Assembly (NCBI RefSeq): GCF_020905415.1
Contig: NZ_JAJJMP010000001.1
Location: 1,375,501 to 1,439,500, forward strand
Source of the DNA: Myroides oncorhynchi
GTDB taxonomy: Bacteria > Bacteroidota > Bacteroidia > Flavobacteriales > Flavobacteriaceae
Direction of reading: 5' to 3'
DNA length: 64,000 bases
The notes beneath the pieces are model-generated. The model saw only the letters and a program-made list of their open reading frames with translations. It was not told the origin of the DNA and did no database searches. The position numbers were made by a program, and so were the translations under genes. Below are positions 9,944-17,392 of the stretch, in pieces. Every line of letters begins with the position of its first letter. The first letter of the stretch is position 1.

Positions 9944-10542
9944 TATTCTGTTTCATTTTCAGTTGTTGGGTTAGCTCTTCTTTCTGTATCGACTGCTTCT
10001 AGCATTTCTGTTTCTCCTTCTTCTTTTGGTAATTGAGCTTTTCTAACATTCTCTTCCATTTGTGCGGTTAATAGCCTAAATGCTCTATTGACATATTTGA
10101 TATCGTGGTCTAACTTTTTTATATCTATAGGTTCTACTTCTAGAAACATGCTTAGGTTGTTTAACGCAGTCTGTAAAAGTGCTACTCTAGCTTTAATATC
10201 AGGTAGGTTTAATTGCTCTGGATATTGTTGATAAGTAAGAGATGTTAATAATTCAGATATCCTATTTGCTTTTTTCTGAAATGCACCTATTGTTGAGACA
10301 GGTTTTAGTTTTGTTTCTTGAATTAATTCTTGCCAAGGTTTCCACTCTTTAAGTATCACATCTAGTTCTGGAGTAACAGATGGTATTCGAAGACTCCAGT
10401 TTTTTGTTAGGTAGTTATAGACACTATCATTGTGTTGTGCTATCTTTAATTCTTGATCTTTCGAAAATTGATCATTGTCTTTACATGAATACATAAAGAT
10501 TGAAGCTAAGAATAGTAATAATATATATGAATTGCTTTTCAT
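9943..10542 (-). CDS. Small lipoprotein of unknown function, coupled to mfd
   Basis: The 199-residue product starts with a lipoprotein signal peptide and a lipobox ending at C20 ('FMYSC'), so it is expected to be membrane-anchored. The rest is mainly helical and charged, with no motif I recognise, and ends in an acidic, low-complexity tail ('NPTTENETE'). It is first in the transcription unit with mfd: its TAA stop shares one base with the mfd ATG. The pairing of an envelope lipoprotein with a cytosolic repair factor looks like a shared promoter rather than a shared job. A TAACTTTG -7 box lies 31 bases upstream of the start. Confidence 0.8.
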   Translation of the reverse strand: MKSNSYILLLFLASIFMYSCKDNDQFSKDQELKIAQHNDSVYNYLTKNWSLRIPSVTPELDVILKEWKPWQELIQETKLKPVSTIGAFQKKANRISELLTSLTYQQYPEQLNLPDIKARVALLQTALNNLSMFLEVEPIDIKKLDHDIKYVNRAFRLLTAQMEENVRKAQLPKEEGETEMLEAVDTERRANPTTENETE

Positions 10543-10572
10543 CGTACTATAGTTTTTTAAATGTCAAAAATA

Positions 10573-10580
10573 CAAAGTTA
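10573..10580 (-). promoter_or_regulatory. -7 box (TAACTTTG) for the lipoprotein-mfd unit
   Basis: Read on the minus strand, TAACTTTG matches TAnnTTTG and lies about 30 bases from the lipoprotein ATG. No convincing -33 element. Confidence 0.5.
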
Positions 10581-10655
10581 TCCGCTATTTTATATTACTT
10601 GCATTGTCAGATTGTTATATAAGTTATAAAGTTAATGGAATGTTTGTGCTGAAAA

Positions 10656-10686
10656 TTGATTTGTAATAGGACTTAAACTATATTTG
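10656..10686 (+). promoter_or_regulatory. Promoter of the threonine dehydrogenase gene
   Basis: TTG at 10656-10658 and TATATTTG at 10679-10686 are 20 bases apart. A GTG inside this -7 box is in frame with the downstream gene, but transcripts would begin after it, so the ATG at 10710 is the likely start. Confidence 0.6.
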
Positions 10687-10709
10687 TGTACTTTTTAAAT
10701 ACACAAACA

Positions 10710-11663
10710 ATGGGAACCAAAATTCTTATAATCGGAGCTTGCGGACAGATAGGTTCAGAGCTAACGCTTAAATTAAGAGAAGTTTATGGAAGTGAAAATG
10801 TGATCGCTTCTGATATTAGAGAAGGTAATGAGGCTCTTATGAGTTCAGGTCCTTTCGAGACAGTAAACGCTATGGAATTCGATGCTGTTGCTTCAGTAAT
10901 CGAAAAACATCAGGTAGAGGAGGTTTATTTAATGGCTGCGTTATTATCTGCAACTGCTGAGAAAAACCCTGCATTTGCTTGGGATCTTAATATGAATTCA
11001 TTGTTCCATGTATTGAATCTTGCCAAAGAAGGTAAAATTAAAAAGGTATTTTGGCCATCATCTATAGCTGTTTTTGGACCTACTACACCTAGACATAATA
11101 CACCACAATATACAGTGATGGAGCCAAGTACAGTATATGGTATTTCTAAACAAACAGGAGAGCGCTGGTGTGAGTATTACCATAATAAATTTGGTGTAGA
11201 TGTAAGAAGTATTCGTTACCCTGGTTTAATTTCTTGGACTACACCTCCAGGTGGTGGTACCACAGATTATGCAGTAGATATCTTCTATAAGGCAATCGAA
11301 GATAAACATTATGACTGTTTCTTATCTGAAGAGTCTGGTCTTCCGATGATGTATATGGATGATGCTTTAAATGCTACAGTTGGTATTATGCAAGCGAAGA
11401 AAGAGGATGTTAAGATTCGTTCTTCTTATAATTTAGGAGGTATTTCTTTTACTCCGAAAGAGATCGCAGCTGAGATCACTAAGCATATTCCTGATTTTAC
11501 TATTGAATACAATCCAGATTTTAGACAAGCTATTGCTGATAGCTGGCCAGCAAGTATTGATGATACTTCTGCTCAACAAGACTGGGGATGGAAGCATAAG
11601 TATGACTTAACTTCTATGACTGAAGTAATGTTAGAAAATCTTACTAGAGAATTAAAGAAATAG
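10710..11663 (+). CDS. L-threonine 3-dehydrogenase, short-chain (epimerase-like) type
   Basis: The 317-residue extended short-chain dehydrogenase has an N-terminal NAD-binding G-x-x-G-x-x-G ('GACGQIG', starting about residue 9) and the catalytic Y143-x-x-x-K147 pair ('YGISK'). It resembles the UDP-galactose-epimerase-like threonine dehydrogenases described from Flavobacterium: 'LLSATAEKNPAFAWDLN' and 'YPGLISW' are typical stretches. It would oxidise L-threonine to 2-amino-3-ketobutyrate in the cytosol. I start at ATG 10710 because the in-frame GTG at 10686 lies within the promoter's -7 box. No kbl (ketobutyrate CoA ligase) gene is next to it. A related sugar epimerase role cannot be fully excluded. 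Confidence 0.88.
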   Translation: MGTKILIIGACGQIGSELTLKLREVYGSENVIASDIREGNEALMSSGPFETVNAMEFDAVASVIEKHQVEEVYLMAALLSATAEKNPAFAWDLNMNSLFHVLNLAKEGKIKKVFWPSSIAVFGPTTPRHNTPQYTVMEPSTVYGISKQTGERWCEYYHNKFGVDVRSIRYPGLISWTTPPGGGTTDYAVDIFYKAIEDKHYDCFLSEESGLPMMYMDDALNATVGIMQAKKEDVKIRSSYNLGGISFTPKEIAAEITKHIPDFTIEYNPDFRQAIADSWPASIDDTSAQQDWGWKHKYDLTSMTEVMLENLTRELKK

Positions 11664-11681
11664 TAGTTCTATTATAGAAAG

Positions 11682-11707
11682 AAGCCAGCATATAGCTGGC
11701 TTTTTTT
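11682..11707 (+). terminator. Terminator after the threonine dehydrogenase gene
   Basis: An 8-bp stem (AAGCCAGC / GCTGGCTT) with a 5-base loop is followed by a T run. Confidence 0.88.
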
Positions 11708-11798
11708 ATATCTTGTGTGTAGTAAGAAGGAATAGAGAGAATATGAATACTTGTAAAACTAGTGGTATTACTGAGGTTATGTGACCATTATACAACCC

Positions 11799-11894
11799 CT
11801 TCAACACTTCTTCAACATTATCACAACATTGTTCCACAATAAGTTCTTTTTACTGAAGAATTCTTGACTCACTCTTGATGAGCTCTTGTTTCAA
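11799..11894. repeat. Phased 11-bp repeat array, 4 + 4 units facing each other
   Basis: Four contiguous 11-base units begin at 11799, 11810, 11821 and 11832 (CTTCAACACTT, CTTCAACATTA, TCACAACATTG, TTCCACAATAA). After 8 bases come four more at 11851, 11862, 11873 and 11884 (TACTGAAGAAT, TCTTGACTCAC, TCTTGATGAGC, TCTTGTTTCAA). The reverse complement of the left core (TGTTGAAG) resembles the right core (TNTTGANG). The inner units are the weakest. The array lies between the 3' ends of converging genes. An array with the same layout but other unit sequences occurs at 52162-52254. Function unknown. Confidence 0.55.
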
Positions 11895-11937
11895 ATAACC
11901 TCTCTAGTCTTCAACTTTTGACATAGATTCACTTTCT

Positions 11938-12111
11938 TTATTTGCGAAGTCTTTTAAAGACAAGTTTGTATAAGGGTACTACTACTATGATTAGCGCAAT
12001 AGCGGCTAATGCTATTACTGCACTACTTGGAATAGAATCTATAGTACGTAGTATAATCGTGATTATAAATAGGAAGGCTCCTAAAAGTAATAACTTTACA
12101 TTTTTATCCAT
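11938..12111 (-). CDS. 57-residue membrane protein, unknown function
   Basis: The product starts MDKNVKLLLLGAFLFIITII, giving a first membrane segment. A short polar turn (R-T-I-D-S-I-P-S-S) and a second segment rich in A, I and V follow, and the protein ends in a basic tail (K-R-L-R-K). Two hydrophobic segments with positive charges at both ends are consistent with a hairpin whose termini are cytoplasmic. It lies 29 bases downstream of another tiny membrane protein gene on the same strand, so the two are probably co-transcribed. No family recognised. The frame has a clean ATG and stop, and its hydrophobic composition argues for a real gene; an overlapping plus-strand frame of similar length has no such features. 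Confidence 0.6.
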   Translation of the reverse strand: MDKNVKLLLLGAFLFIITIILRTIDSIPSSAVIALAAIALIIVVVPLYKLVFKRLRK

Positions 12112-12140
12112 GCTTGCTGTTTTATTGCAAAAATAAGGCT

Positions 12141-12311
12141 TTAGTTTAATTTATTGAACAAATAGATAACTAAAGGGCTTACTATCATTACAAATGAAAC
12201 TAATATAATAAAATAGGCAAATTGAGCACCGATTATATTTAGGTAGAAAAGTGTAAATGACAAGGCAAATAGTGCGATGCCAAGTAAAAAGAGTAACTGA
12301 TTTCTTTTCAT
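12141..12311 (-). CDS. 56-residue membrane protein, unknown function
   Basis: The product (MKRNQLLFLLGIALFALSFT at its start) has two predicted membrane segments, roughly residues 5-26 and 30-52, with 'NIIGAQ' as a short turn, and ends N-K-L-N. An in-frame ATG two codons earlier (12317) gives an alternative start. It is the first of two tandem tiny membrane protein genes, followed after 29 bases by the 57-residue one. The two share layout (basic start, two hydrophobic helices) but little sequence. No function is assigned; small helical hairpins of this kind are often accessory subunits or regulators of larger membrane proteins. Confidence 0.6.
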   Translation of the reverse strand: MKRNQLLFLLGIALFALSFTLFYLNIIGAQFAYFIILVSFVMIVSPLVIYLFNKLN

Positions 12312-12435
12312 AGTCATTTCGTTTTAATGTGATACTAATTTACCTAATTTAGTTGAGTTATCAAATTTTATTGATTAGAACACTATGGATAATCAAAACA
12401 ATTATTAATTTTAGAGAAAAGTAAATATTCAATAC

Positions 12436-13728
12436 ATGAACACAACAATTACAGATACTCTATATAAGGTAAATGAAGCTTATCTAGGTTGGAAGAAAGT
12501 CAGTGTAGAGGAGAGAGTGATATATCTTGAGAAAGTCAAAGCCAAGTTGTTAAAGAATTTAGAGGATTATGCAAAGTGTATGACATTAGATATGCATAAA
12601 CCTATTAAACAAGCCGTAGCGGAGACTGAGAAAAGTGCTCGTCTGATTGATTACTATATTGAGAATGGAGCTGAGTTATTAAAGGGGCGTACCATCAAAA
12701 CAGATTGGACAGAAACATATACTGTAAATGAACCACTAGGTGTGATTTTAGGTGTTATGCCTTGGAACTTTCCTTTTTGGCAAGTATTTAGATTTGCTAT
12801 ACCAACTTTGCTAGCAGGGAACACCGTAGTGGTTAAGCATGCAAGTAATGTACCATTAAGTGCTAAAGCATTGGAAGAGTGTTTTAATGTAGATGGATTT
12901 GACCAAGTGTATTTTAATATTACAGTATCAGGTAAAGAGGTGGATAGTATTATCGAATCACCAATTATTAAGGGGGTATCGTTGACTGGAAGTGAGGCTG
13001 CAGGTAGTTCTGTAGGGAAGAAAGCAGGGGAGTTGATTAAACCTACTGTCTTAGAATTAGGAGGAAGTAATGCCTTTATTATAAGAGAGGATGTGGATAT
13101 AGATTCGATTATTCCAATAGCTATAAATGCAAGGTTTCAAAACACGGGGCAGAGCTGTATAGCAGGGAAGAGATTTTTGATACAAAATAGTATTAAACAA
13201 GAGTTTACAGAGAAGTTCGTAGAAGCTGTTAAAGAGATCAAGTTTGGCGACTTAATGGATTATAACACTGGGATAGGTTTAATGGCTAGAGAGGATCTCG
13301 CTGTAGAGTTAGAGACTATTATGTTGGAGTCAGTACAGATGGGAGCGAAGATATTAACTGGTGGTAAGCGCGATGGAGCGAAGTTTGAACCTACAGTGAT
13401 TACAGATGTTACAGATCAGATGCCAGCTTTTCAGTTAGAAACTTTCGGCCCACTAGCTGTTATAGTAGGTTATGATACATTTGACCAAGCTATAGCGATG
13501 AGTAATGATTCTAGATTTGGGCTGGGAGTAGCAATGTTTAGTAAAGATGTTATGTTTTTGAAATCTAAGATACACGAATTTGACGAGGGAGCCGTTTTTA
13601 TAAACGAAATGGTAATCTCTGATCCAAGAGTGCCTTTCGGAGGTAATAAGTTTTCTGGAATAGGTAGGGAGATGGCAAAAGAAGGATTATTGTCATTTGT
13701 GAATAAGAAATCAGTTGTAATTAAATAG
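12436..13728 (+). CDS. Aldehyde dehydrogenase, succinate-semialdehyde dehydrogenase-like
   Basis: The 430-residue NAD(P)-dependent aldehyde dehydrogenase has the catalytic residues in order: N111 in 'PWNFPFW', general base E207 in 'LELGGSNAF', and nucleophile C241 in '[11 protein letters not shown]'. The closest group by eye is the short succinate-semialdehyde dehydrogenases of the Sad/YneI type, which are around 450-460 residues; this one is slightly shorter, the difference lying mainly at the N terminus and around residues 145-170. It would oxidise an aldehyde such as succinate semialdehyde to the acid in the cytosol. No transaminase is next to it, so the substrate is an inference. The TRIC-type channel gene follows after 23 bases and is probably co-transcribed. 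Confidence 0.85.
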   Translation: MNTTITDTLYKVNEAYLGWKKVSVEERVIYLEKVKAKLLKNLEDYAKCMTLDMHKPIKQAVAETEKSARLIDYYIENGAELLKGRTIKTDWTETYTVNEPLGVILGVMPWNFPFWQVFRFAIPTLLAGNTVVVKHASNVPLSAKALEECFNVDGFDQVYFNITVSGKEVDSIIESPIIKGVSLTGSEAAGSSVGKKAGELIKPTVLELGGSNAFIIREDVDIDSIIPIAINARFQNTGQSCIAGKRFLIQNSIKQEFTEKFVEAVKEIKFGDLMDYNTGIGLMAREDLAVELETIMLESVQMGAKILTGGKRDGAKFEPTVITDVTDQMPAFQLETFGPLAVIVGYDTFDQAIAMSNDSRFGLGVAMFSKDVMFLKSKIHEFDEGAVFINEMVISDPRVPFGGNKFSGIGREMAKEGLLSFVNKKSVVIK

Positions 13729-13751
13729 TACGGTTTTTATATTGTCGTAGT

Positions 13752-14393
13752 ATGCTTGATAAATTTATTGAATTTTGGACTACAATACATTTTGTAGATA
13801 TTATTGAGTTCTTCGGGACATGTGCTTTTGCGATATCAGGTATACGTATGGCATCTGCAAAAAGCCTTGACTGGTTTGGAGCAGTTGTCGTAGGATTTGT
13901 TACTGCGACTGGTGGAGGAACTCTAAGAGATTTGTTATTAGGAGTTACTCCTTTTTGGATGTTAAACAGTGTTTATATATGGTGTACTATTGTAGCTCTG
14001 TTATTTGTGATTGTCTTTAGGCGACAATTAGTGCATTTAAATAATACATTTTTATGGTTTGATGGTATTGGTTTGGGACTATTTGTAGTTGTAGGTACTG
14101 AGAAGACGATGTCATTAGGGTATCCGTTTTGGGTGGTTGTAATTATGGCAACTATTACAGGAGTTGTAGGAGGAATTATTAGGGATATTATGATTAATGA
14201 GATTCCAGCTATTTTTAAACAAGAATGGTATGCGTTGACTTGTATTTTTGGAGTGATGATTTACTATGTGTTAGATTTTTTCAATGTAGGTATAATTTTT
14301 ACACAACTTTTTTGCGCTGTATCTGTTTTTGTAATTCGTTTAATAGCAACCCGTTATAAATTGGGTCTTCCGACCTTGAAGAGCGAGGAATAA
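13752..14393 (+). CDS. TRIC-type (UPF0126/YadS) membrane channel protein
   Basis: The 213-residue protein has about seven hydrophobic segments arranged as an inverted repeat. Each half carries the glycine-rich signature of trimeric intracellular cation channel homologues: 'ATGGGTLRDLLLG' in the first and 'GVVGGIIRDIM' in the second. Bacterial members form trimeric potassium-permeable channels in the inner membrane; the two glycine-rich kinks line the pore. The start at 13752 places the first helix directly after a short amphipathic stretch. It lies 23 bases after the aldehyde dehydrogenase gene. No terminator is obvious before the tRNA promoter that follows. Confidence 0.88.
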   Translation: MLDKFIEFWTTIHFVDIIEFFGTCAFAISGIRMASAKSLDWFGAVVVGFVTATGGGTLRDLLLGVTPFWMLNSVYIWCTIVALLFVIVFRRQLVHLNNTFLWFDGIGLGLFVVVGTEKTMSLGYPFWVVVIMATITGVVGGIIRDIMINEIPAIFKQEWYALTCIFGVMIYYVLDFFNVGIIFTQLFCAVSVFVIRLIATRYKLGLPTLKSEE

Positions 14394-14420
14394 AAAAGTC
14401 TATAATTTTTATTTAAATTA

Positions 14421-14451
14421 TTTGGAGAAACTAAAAAACGTTATATATTTG
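14421..14451 (+). promoter_or_regulatory. Promoter of the first tRNA-Asn gene, full consensus
   Basis: TTTG at 14421-14424, exactly 19 bases, then TATATTTG at 14444-14451: a textbook -33/-7 pair for Bacteroidota. The tRNA 5' end is 27 bases downstream. Confidence 0.8.
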
Positions 14452-14478
14452 CACCGCAATAAAGGTAATTTATAACCT

Positions 14479-14552
14479 TCCTTCTTAGCTCAGTTGGTTA
14501 GAGCATCTGACTGTTAATCAGAGGGTCCTTGGTTCGAGCCCAAGAGAGGGAG
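14479..14552 (+). tRNA. tRNA-Asn (anticodon GTT), copy 1
   Basis: The 74-base gene folds into a full cloverleaf. The acceptor stem is TCCTTCT / AGAGGGA (one G-T pair), the D stem is GCTC/GAGC, and the anticodon stem TCTGA/TCAGA carries the loop CTGTTAA with GTT as anticodon. The T arm is CTTGG-TTCGAGC-CCAAG and the discriminator base is G. CCA is not encoded. It is followed directly by a terminator hairpin. Confidence 0.97.
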
Positions 14553-14559
14553 CAGCATG

Positions 14560-14590
14560 AAAGCCAGTCGTAAGACTGGCTTTTTTATTT
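14560..14590 (+). terminator. Terminator of tRNA-Asn copy 1
   Basis: A 9-bp stem AAGCCAGTC / GACTGGCTT with loop GTAA, followed by a T run. Confidence 0.92.
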
Positions 14591-14878
14591 TATATAGCTG
14601 GCTGTGGATCCGTTTATGGTGTCTTATAGTATTATCCTTTTCTTTTTTAGGACTATAATTTTTAAGTTTTTCACGTTGTTTTTAGTGGTAGTGCGAAGAT
14701 TTTTTGGGTGTTGTTTGATTGCCTAGGAGTTAATTTGAGCACTTAATAAAAAATATATTTAAAAAAGTTTAAATTACTTATACCTGATTTTGAGCGTGTT
14801 TTGAGTTTTACGAGGACTGAATAGCGTTAAAGTCGCTAAAAACCTCGAAAAAGTGTTTTTTAATTATTTAAAATTACC
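14591..14878. other. Spacer between the tRNA-Asn cassettes, no gene seen
   Basis: 288 bases with no convincing reading frame. Around 14788-14842 there are TTTTGAG repeats spaced 11 bases apart and, in the opposite orientation, CCTCGAAAAAG and GTCGCTAAAAA, a weaker echo of the phased 11-bp arrays elsewhere in the window. Confidence 0.5.
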
Positions 14879-14913
14879 TATATTTGCAATGCAATAAAGG
14901 TAATTTATAACCT

Positions 14914-14987
14914 TCCTTCTTAGCTCAGTTGGTTAGAGCATCTGACTGTTAATCAGAGGGTCCTTGGTTCGAGCCCAAGAGAGGGAG
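14914..14987 (+). tRNA. tRNA-Asn (anticodon GTT), copy 2
   Basis: Identical over all 74 bases to the copy at 14479-14552, with the same anticodon GTT and no encoded CCA. Confidence 0.97.
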
Positions 14988-14994
14988 CAGCATG

Positions 14995-15022
14995 AAAGCC
15001 AGTCTTATGACTGGCTTTTTTA
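14995..15022 (+). terminator. Terminator of tRNA-Asn copy 2
   Basis: Same stem as copy 1 (GCCAGTC / GACTGGC); all changes fall in the loop (TTAT in place of GTAA). A T run follows. Confidence 0.92.
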
Positions 15023-15110
15023 TTTGATATATACCTCATTCTTTTGAGTTATTAATAATCCCTATGTACCAGCTACTATTTGGATAAGGTAGTTAAGACT
15101 AAAGATAATA

Positions 15111-15545
15111 TTAGTACTGTCCGTCTCTACTGAAGTTCACCATCCATTGAATACCAAACTTATCTAGTATCATTCCGAAGTAATCTCCCCAGAACATATC
15201 TGCGATTGGCATAATAACAGTGCCACCTACAGCGATCTTAGAGAATAAATCATCTGCTTCCTGTTGACTATCTGTTGATATGGATACAGAGAAGTTGTTT
15301 CCTTGTACTAATGGAGCTGGACTACTACATGTATTATCACTTCCCATAAGGATAGATTTACCAATAGGTAAAGAGACGTGCATTATTTTGTTTTTATCCT
15401 CTGCTGGGACAGTGAATTCTGGACTATCAGGTATGCTATCAAATTTAGCCAAGTACATAAACTCTCCTCCGAATACAGATTTGTAGAAATTAAATGCCTC
15501 TTCACAATTTCCGTCGAATGTTAGATAGGTGTTTGTTGTTGCCAT
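15111..15545 (-). CDS. VOC-superfamily (PhnB-like) protein
   Basis: The 144-residue protein has the PhnB/glyoxalase-fold pattern: it opens 'TYLTFDGNCEEAFNFYKSVF' and later has 'HVSLPIGKSILMGSD', then 'VGGTVIMPIADMFWGDYFG' and 'DKFGIQWMVNF'. The βαβββ half-domain occurs twice. PhnB-like members form dimers, and most have no known substrate; the metal-binding positions of true glyoxalases are not clearly kept. It is a single gene, convergent with the tRNA cassette on the left, and its upstream side faces the strong hairpin at 15677-15713. A cytosolic enzyme or small-molecule-binding protein is likely, but I would not name a reaction. Confidence 0.85.
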   Translation of the reverse strand: MATTNTYLTFDGNCEEAFNFYKSVFGGEFMYLAKFDSIPDSPEFTVPAEDKNKIMHVSLPIGKSILMGSDNTCSSPAPLVQGNNFSVSISTDSQQEADDLFSKIAVGGTVIMPIADMFWGDYFGMILDKFGIQWMVNFSRDGQY

Positions 15546-15676
15546 AAATTACATTTATAAGTTGTTAAATATGAGGCAATTTAGATAAAATATGGGTTCG
15601 TTTTTATAGGGAGATTGCGAAAAATTATAACAATTTTGATTTTTCTAGCATTGATAGGGAATTGGATAGTGTGGGG

Positions 15677-15713
15677 AGCATAGGATATTCACTTTTAGTG
15701 AATATCCTATGCT
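15677..15713. repeat. Perfect 17-bp inverted repeat with a 3-base loop
   Basis: AGCATAGGATATTCACT (15677-15693), TTT, then its exact reverse complement (15697-15713). No T run follows on either strand, so it is not a normal terminator. It lies between the start of the VOC gene and the start of the CBS gene, which are divergent. CTATGCT recurs at about 15724-15730. Confidence 0.85.
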
Positions 15714-15834
15714 AAGAGGAGGACTATGCTATAAAAATTACGACAATATTACTTATTAAAAACTGCTTTTTATCATGTATTATGATATTTGTATGTGCAA
15801 TCTTTGTAGTAGAACAATAAAACACTATAGCACT

Positions 15835-16251
15835 ATGAAACAAAGAGTACCTGTATCTCAAATTATGTCTAAAGCACTTATAGCTGTGCCAACTAATAAA
15901 AAGTTAAGTGAAGTAAACCAATTATTAGTAGAATATAATATTAGACATATTCCTGTTATCGAAGCAGAGAATGTAGTGGGAATTATCAGTAGCAATGATA
16001 TCTTAAAAATAGGATATGGTGCCAATGATTTAGACCAGAATGCATTAGATGCTATTTATGATGCTTATAAATTAGAAGATGTGATGACAAAGAATCCGAT
16101 TGTAGTAATGGATGATACTAGTATTAAAGATGTAGCAGAGATCTTTTCAAAACAACAGTTTCACTCACTTCCAGTGGTAGATAAAGACAATGTATTACAA
16201 GGAATAGTTACAACTACAGATATGATCAATTATTTAATTGCACAATATTAA
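15835..16251 (+). CDS. CBS-domain pair protein
   Basis: The 138-residue protein consists of two CBS domains: first 'VSQIMSKALIAVPTNKKLSE...IRHIPVIEAENVVGIISSNDI', second 'VMTKNPIVVMDDTSIKDVAEIF...HSLPVVDKDNVLQGIVTTTDM'. Together they make one Bateman module, which in this family binds adenosine nucleotides and usually regulates a partner. No catalytic domain is attached and no partner gene is adjacent. The frame could begin 20 codons earlier at 15775, but that extension (two cysteines, many polar residues) does not fit a CBS start, while 'MKQRVPVSQIM' at 15835 does. The hairpin at 15677-15713 lies in its upstream region. Confidence 0.9.
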   Translation: MKQRVPVSQIMSKALIAVPTNKKLSEVNQLLVEYNIRHIPVIEAENVVGIISSNDILKIGYGANDLDQNALDAIYDAYKLEDVMTKNPIVVMDDTSIKDVAEIFSKQQFHSLPVVDKDNVLQGIVTTTDMINYLIAQY

Positions 16252-16362
16252 AATAATAAAAAATCCCCACGAAGAAGTAACCTATAAGGAAATAATGATT
16301 TATAACTGATAGCGCTGTTTATACCGTCATTATACCAATTTACTGGTTTGTACTATTGAAGA

Positions 16363-16397
16363 GTGCCTGTCTAGTTTTCTAGATAGGTACTTTTTTT
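16363..16397 (+). terminator. Terminator after the CBS gene
   Basis: A 12-bp stem (GTGCCTGTCTAG / CTAGATAGGTAC, two G-T pairs) with a 4-base loop is followed by seven T residues. Confidence 0.88.
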
Positions 16398-16416
16398 ATG
16401 ATGAGGGGTTGTGAGA

Positions 16417-17385
16417 TTAGTTTTTCTTTTGATTATAGTACAGTGGTAAGACTAAGAATGATAATGCTCCGAGTATGACTACTATACCTGTCTGTGTAGT
16501 CCATAATATCCATCCAAATGCTGTTCCCGAGACAAAAGATATACCATAAAGAGATAGTAACTCTGCGATAACTAGAGGAAATGCTCCGAAGCCTCCATTG
16601 GTAAAAGATACAGCAAAACTACCCGCTACAAATGCGGACATGACGATAGGAATGCTTAGTGTGCTAGTAGCTTCTAAGGCGTGTGTACCAAAGTAAAACG
16701 TGGCGATATACCCAAACCAAATTAGAAAAGTATGGAATAGGAATGCTGCTTTATGAGGCATCTTAAAGATGCTACTGATACCTTCCGTTAACCCTTTAAT
16801 TTTCTGTTTGATAAAAGTTACAACTTTCCATTTGCTATAATAAAATATTGCTATGGTACCTAATAGACCTAAAAGAGCTATAGTGCCTAGAATGGCTAGT
16901 TTTTCAACAGGAACTTTTAATAATAGGAAGTCTTTAAGAACGCTATACTGTAGTAATAAAGCAGCTAATACACATAGTAGTAAACAGATAAGATCTATTA
17001 CGCGCTCTGATACGATAGAACCAAAGCCCTTGTCAAAAGGTACTTTTTCATACTTCTGTAGAATGATAGCACGTGAGACTTCACCTGATCGTGGGACAGT
17101 AAGATTTAAAAGATAGCCGATAGAAATAGCCATAAAATTAGTGGAGGTAGAGACGTGGTGTCCCATGTAGCTAAGTGCGTACTTCCACCTATAGGCACGT
17201 GCCCAAAGGCTTAATAATGAAAAGAAAGAGGAGATGAGAATATAGTTGTAATTAGCACCACTAAATTGAGATTTCATCTCCTCTATTTGTTGGTCAGTAA
17301 ACTGATTATAAGCATAATATACCAAAAAAACTCCCAACAAGAGTGGGAGTAATATATTAGTCAATTTACTGATATTCTTCTTCAA
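16417..17385 (-). CDS. Flippase-like integral membrane protein (LPG synthase TM domain family, UPF0104)
   Basis: The 322-residue protein has about eight hydrophobic segments and the family's conserved stretches: 'ARAYRWKYAL', 'GYLLNLTVPRSGEVSRA', 'GSIVSERVIDL' and, near the end, 'FTNGGFGAFPLVIAE'. This domain is the membrane half of lysylphosphatidylglycerol synthases and also stands alone in many bacteria, where a role in lipid or precursor translocation is suspected. There is no aminoacyl-transfer domain here. It is the last gene of a tight operon with panC and panD (7 bases after panD), although no link to pantothenate synthesis is obvious. Confidence 0.87.
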   Translation of the reverse strand: MKKNISKLTNILLPLLLGVFLVYYAYNQFTDQQIEEMKSQFSGANYNYILISSFFSLLSLWARAYRWKYALSYMGHHVSTSTNFMAISIGYLLNLTVPRSGEVSRAIILQKYEKVPFDKGFGSIVSERVIDLICLLLCVLAALLLQYSVLKDFLLLKVPVEKLAILGTIALLGLLGTIAIFYYSKWKVVTFIKQKIKGLTEGISSIFKMPHKAAFLFHTFLIWFGYIATFYFGTHALEATSTLSIPIVMSAFVAGSFAVSFTNGGFGAFPLVIAELLSLYGISFVSGTAFGWILWTTQTGIVVILGALSFLVLPLYYNQKKN

Positions 17386-17392
17386 AAAGAGG

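Larger units (their letters stand above)
14444..14590 (+). repeat. tRNA-Asn cassette, copy 1 of a 147-bp direct repeat
   Basis: Bases 14444-14590 recur at 14879-15025, offset by 435. The copies differ only at the 'CCG'/'ATG' just after the -7 box and at a few bases in the terminator loop. Each copy holds a -7 box, leader, tRNA and terminator, so the whole transcription unit was duplicated. Confidence 0.9.
14879..15025 (+). repeat. tRNA-Asn cassette, copy 2 of a 147-bp direct repeat
   Basis: Second copy of the 147-bp unit. It begins at its own TATATTTG -7 box (14879-14886). At the -33 position it has only TTTT, so this promoter looks weaker than that of copy 1. Confidence 0.9.

Noticed and set aside
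10686..10709. GTG at 10686 as the start of the threonine dehydrogenase gene
   Set aside because: The GTG overlaps the -7 box TATATTTG, so it would not be in the transcript; ATG 10710 begins right before the NAD-binding strand.
11942..12136. A 64-codon open frame on the plus strand
   Set aside because: It is antisense to two better candidates (11938-12111 and 12141-12311, minus strand) that have the hydrophobic patterns of real membrane proteins; the plus-strand product has none.
15775..15834. N-terminal extension of the CBS protein
   Set aside because: The extra 20 residues contain cysteines and polar residues unlike other CBS-pair starts, and 'MKQRVPVSQIM' is a natural beginning.
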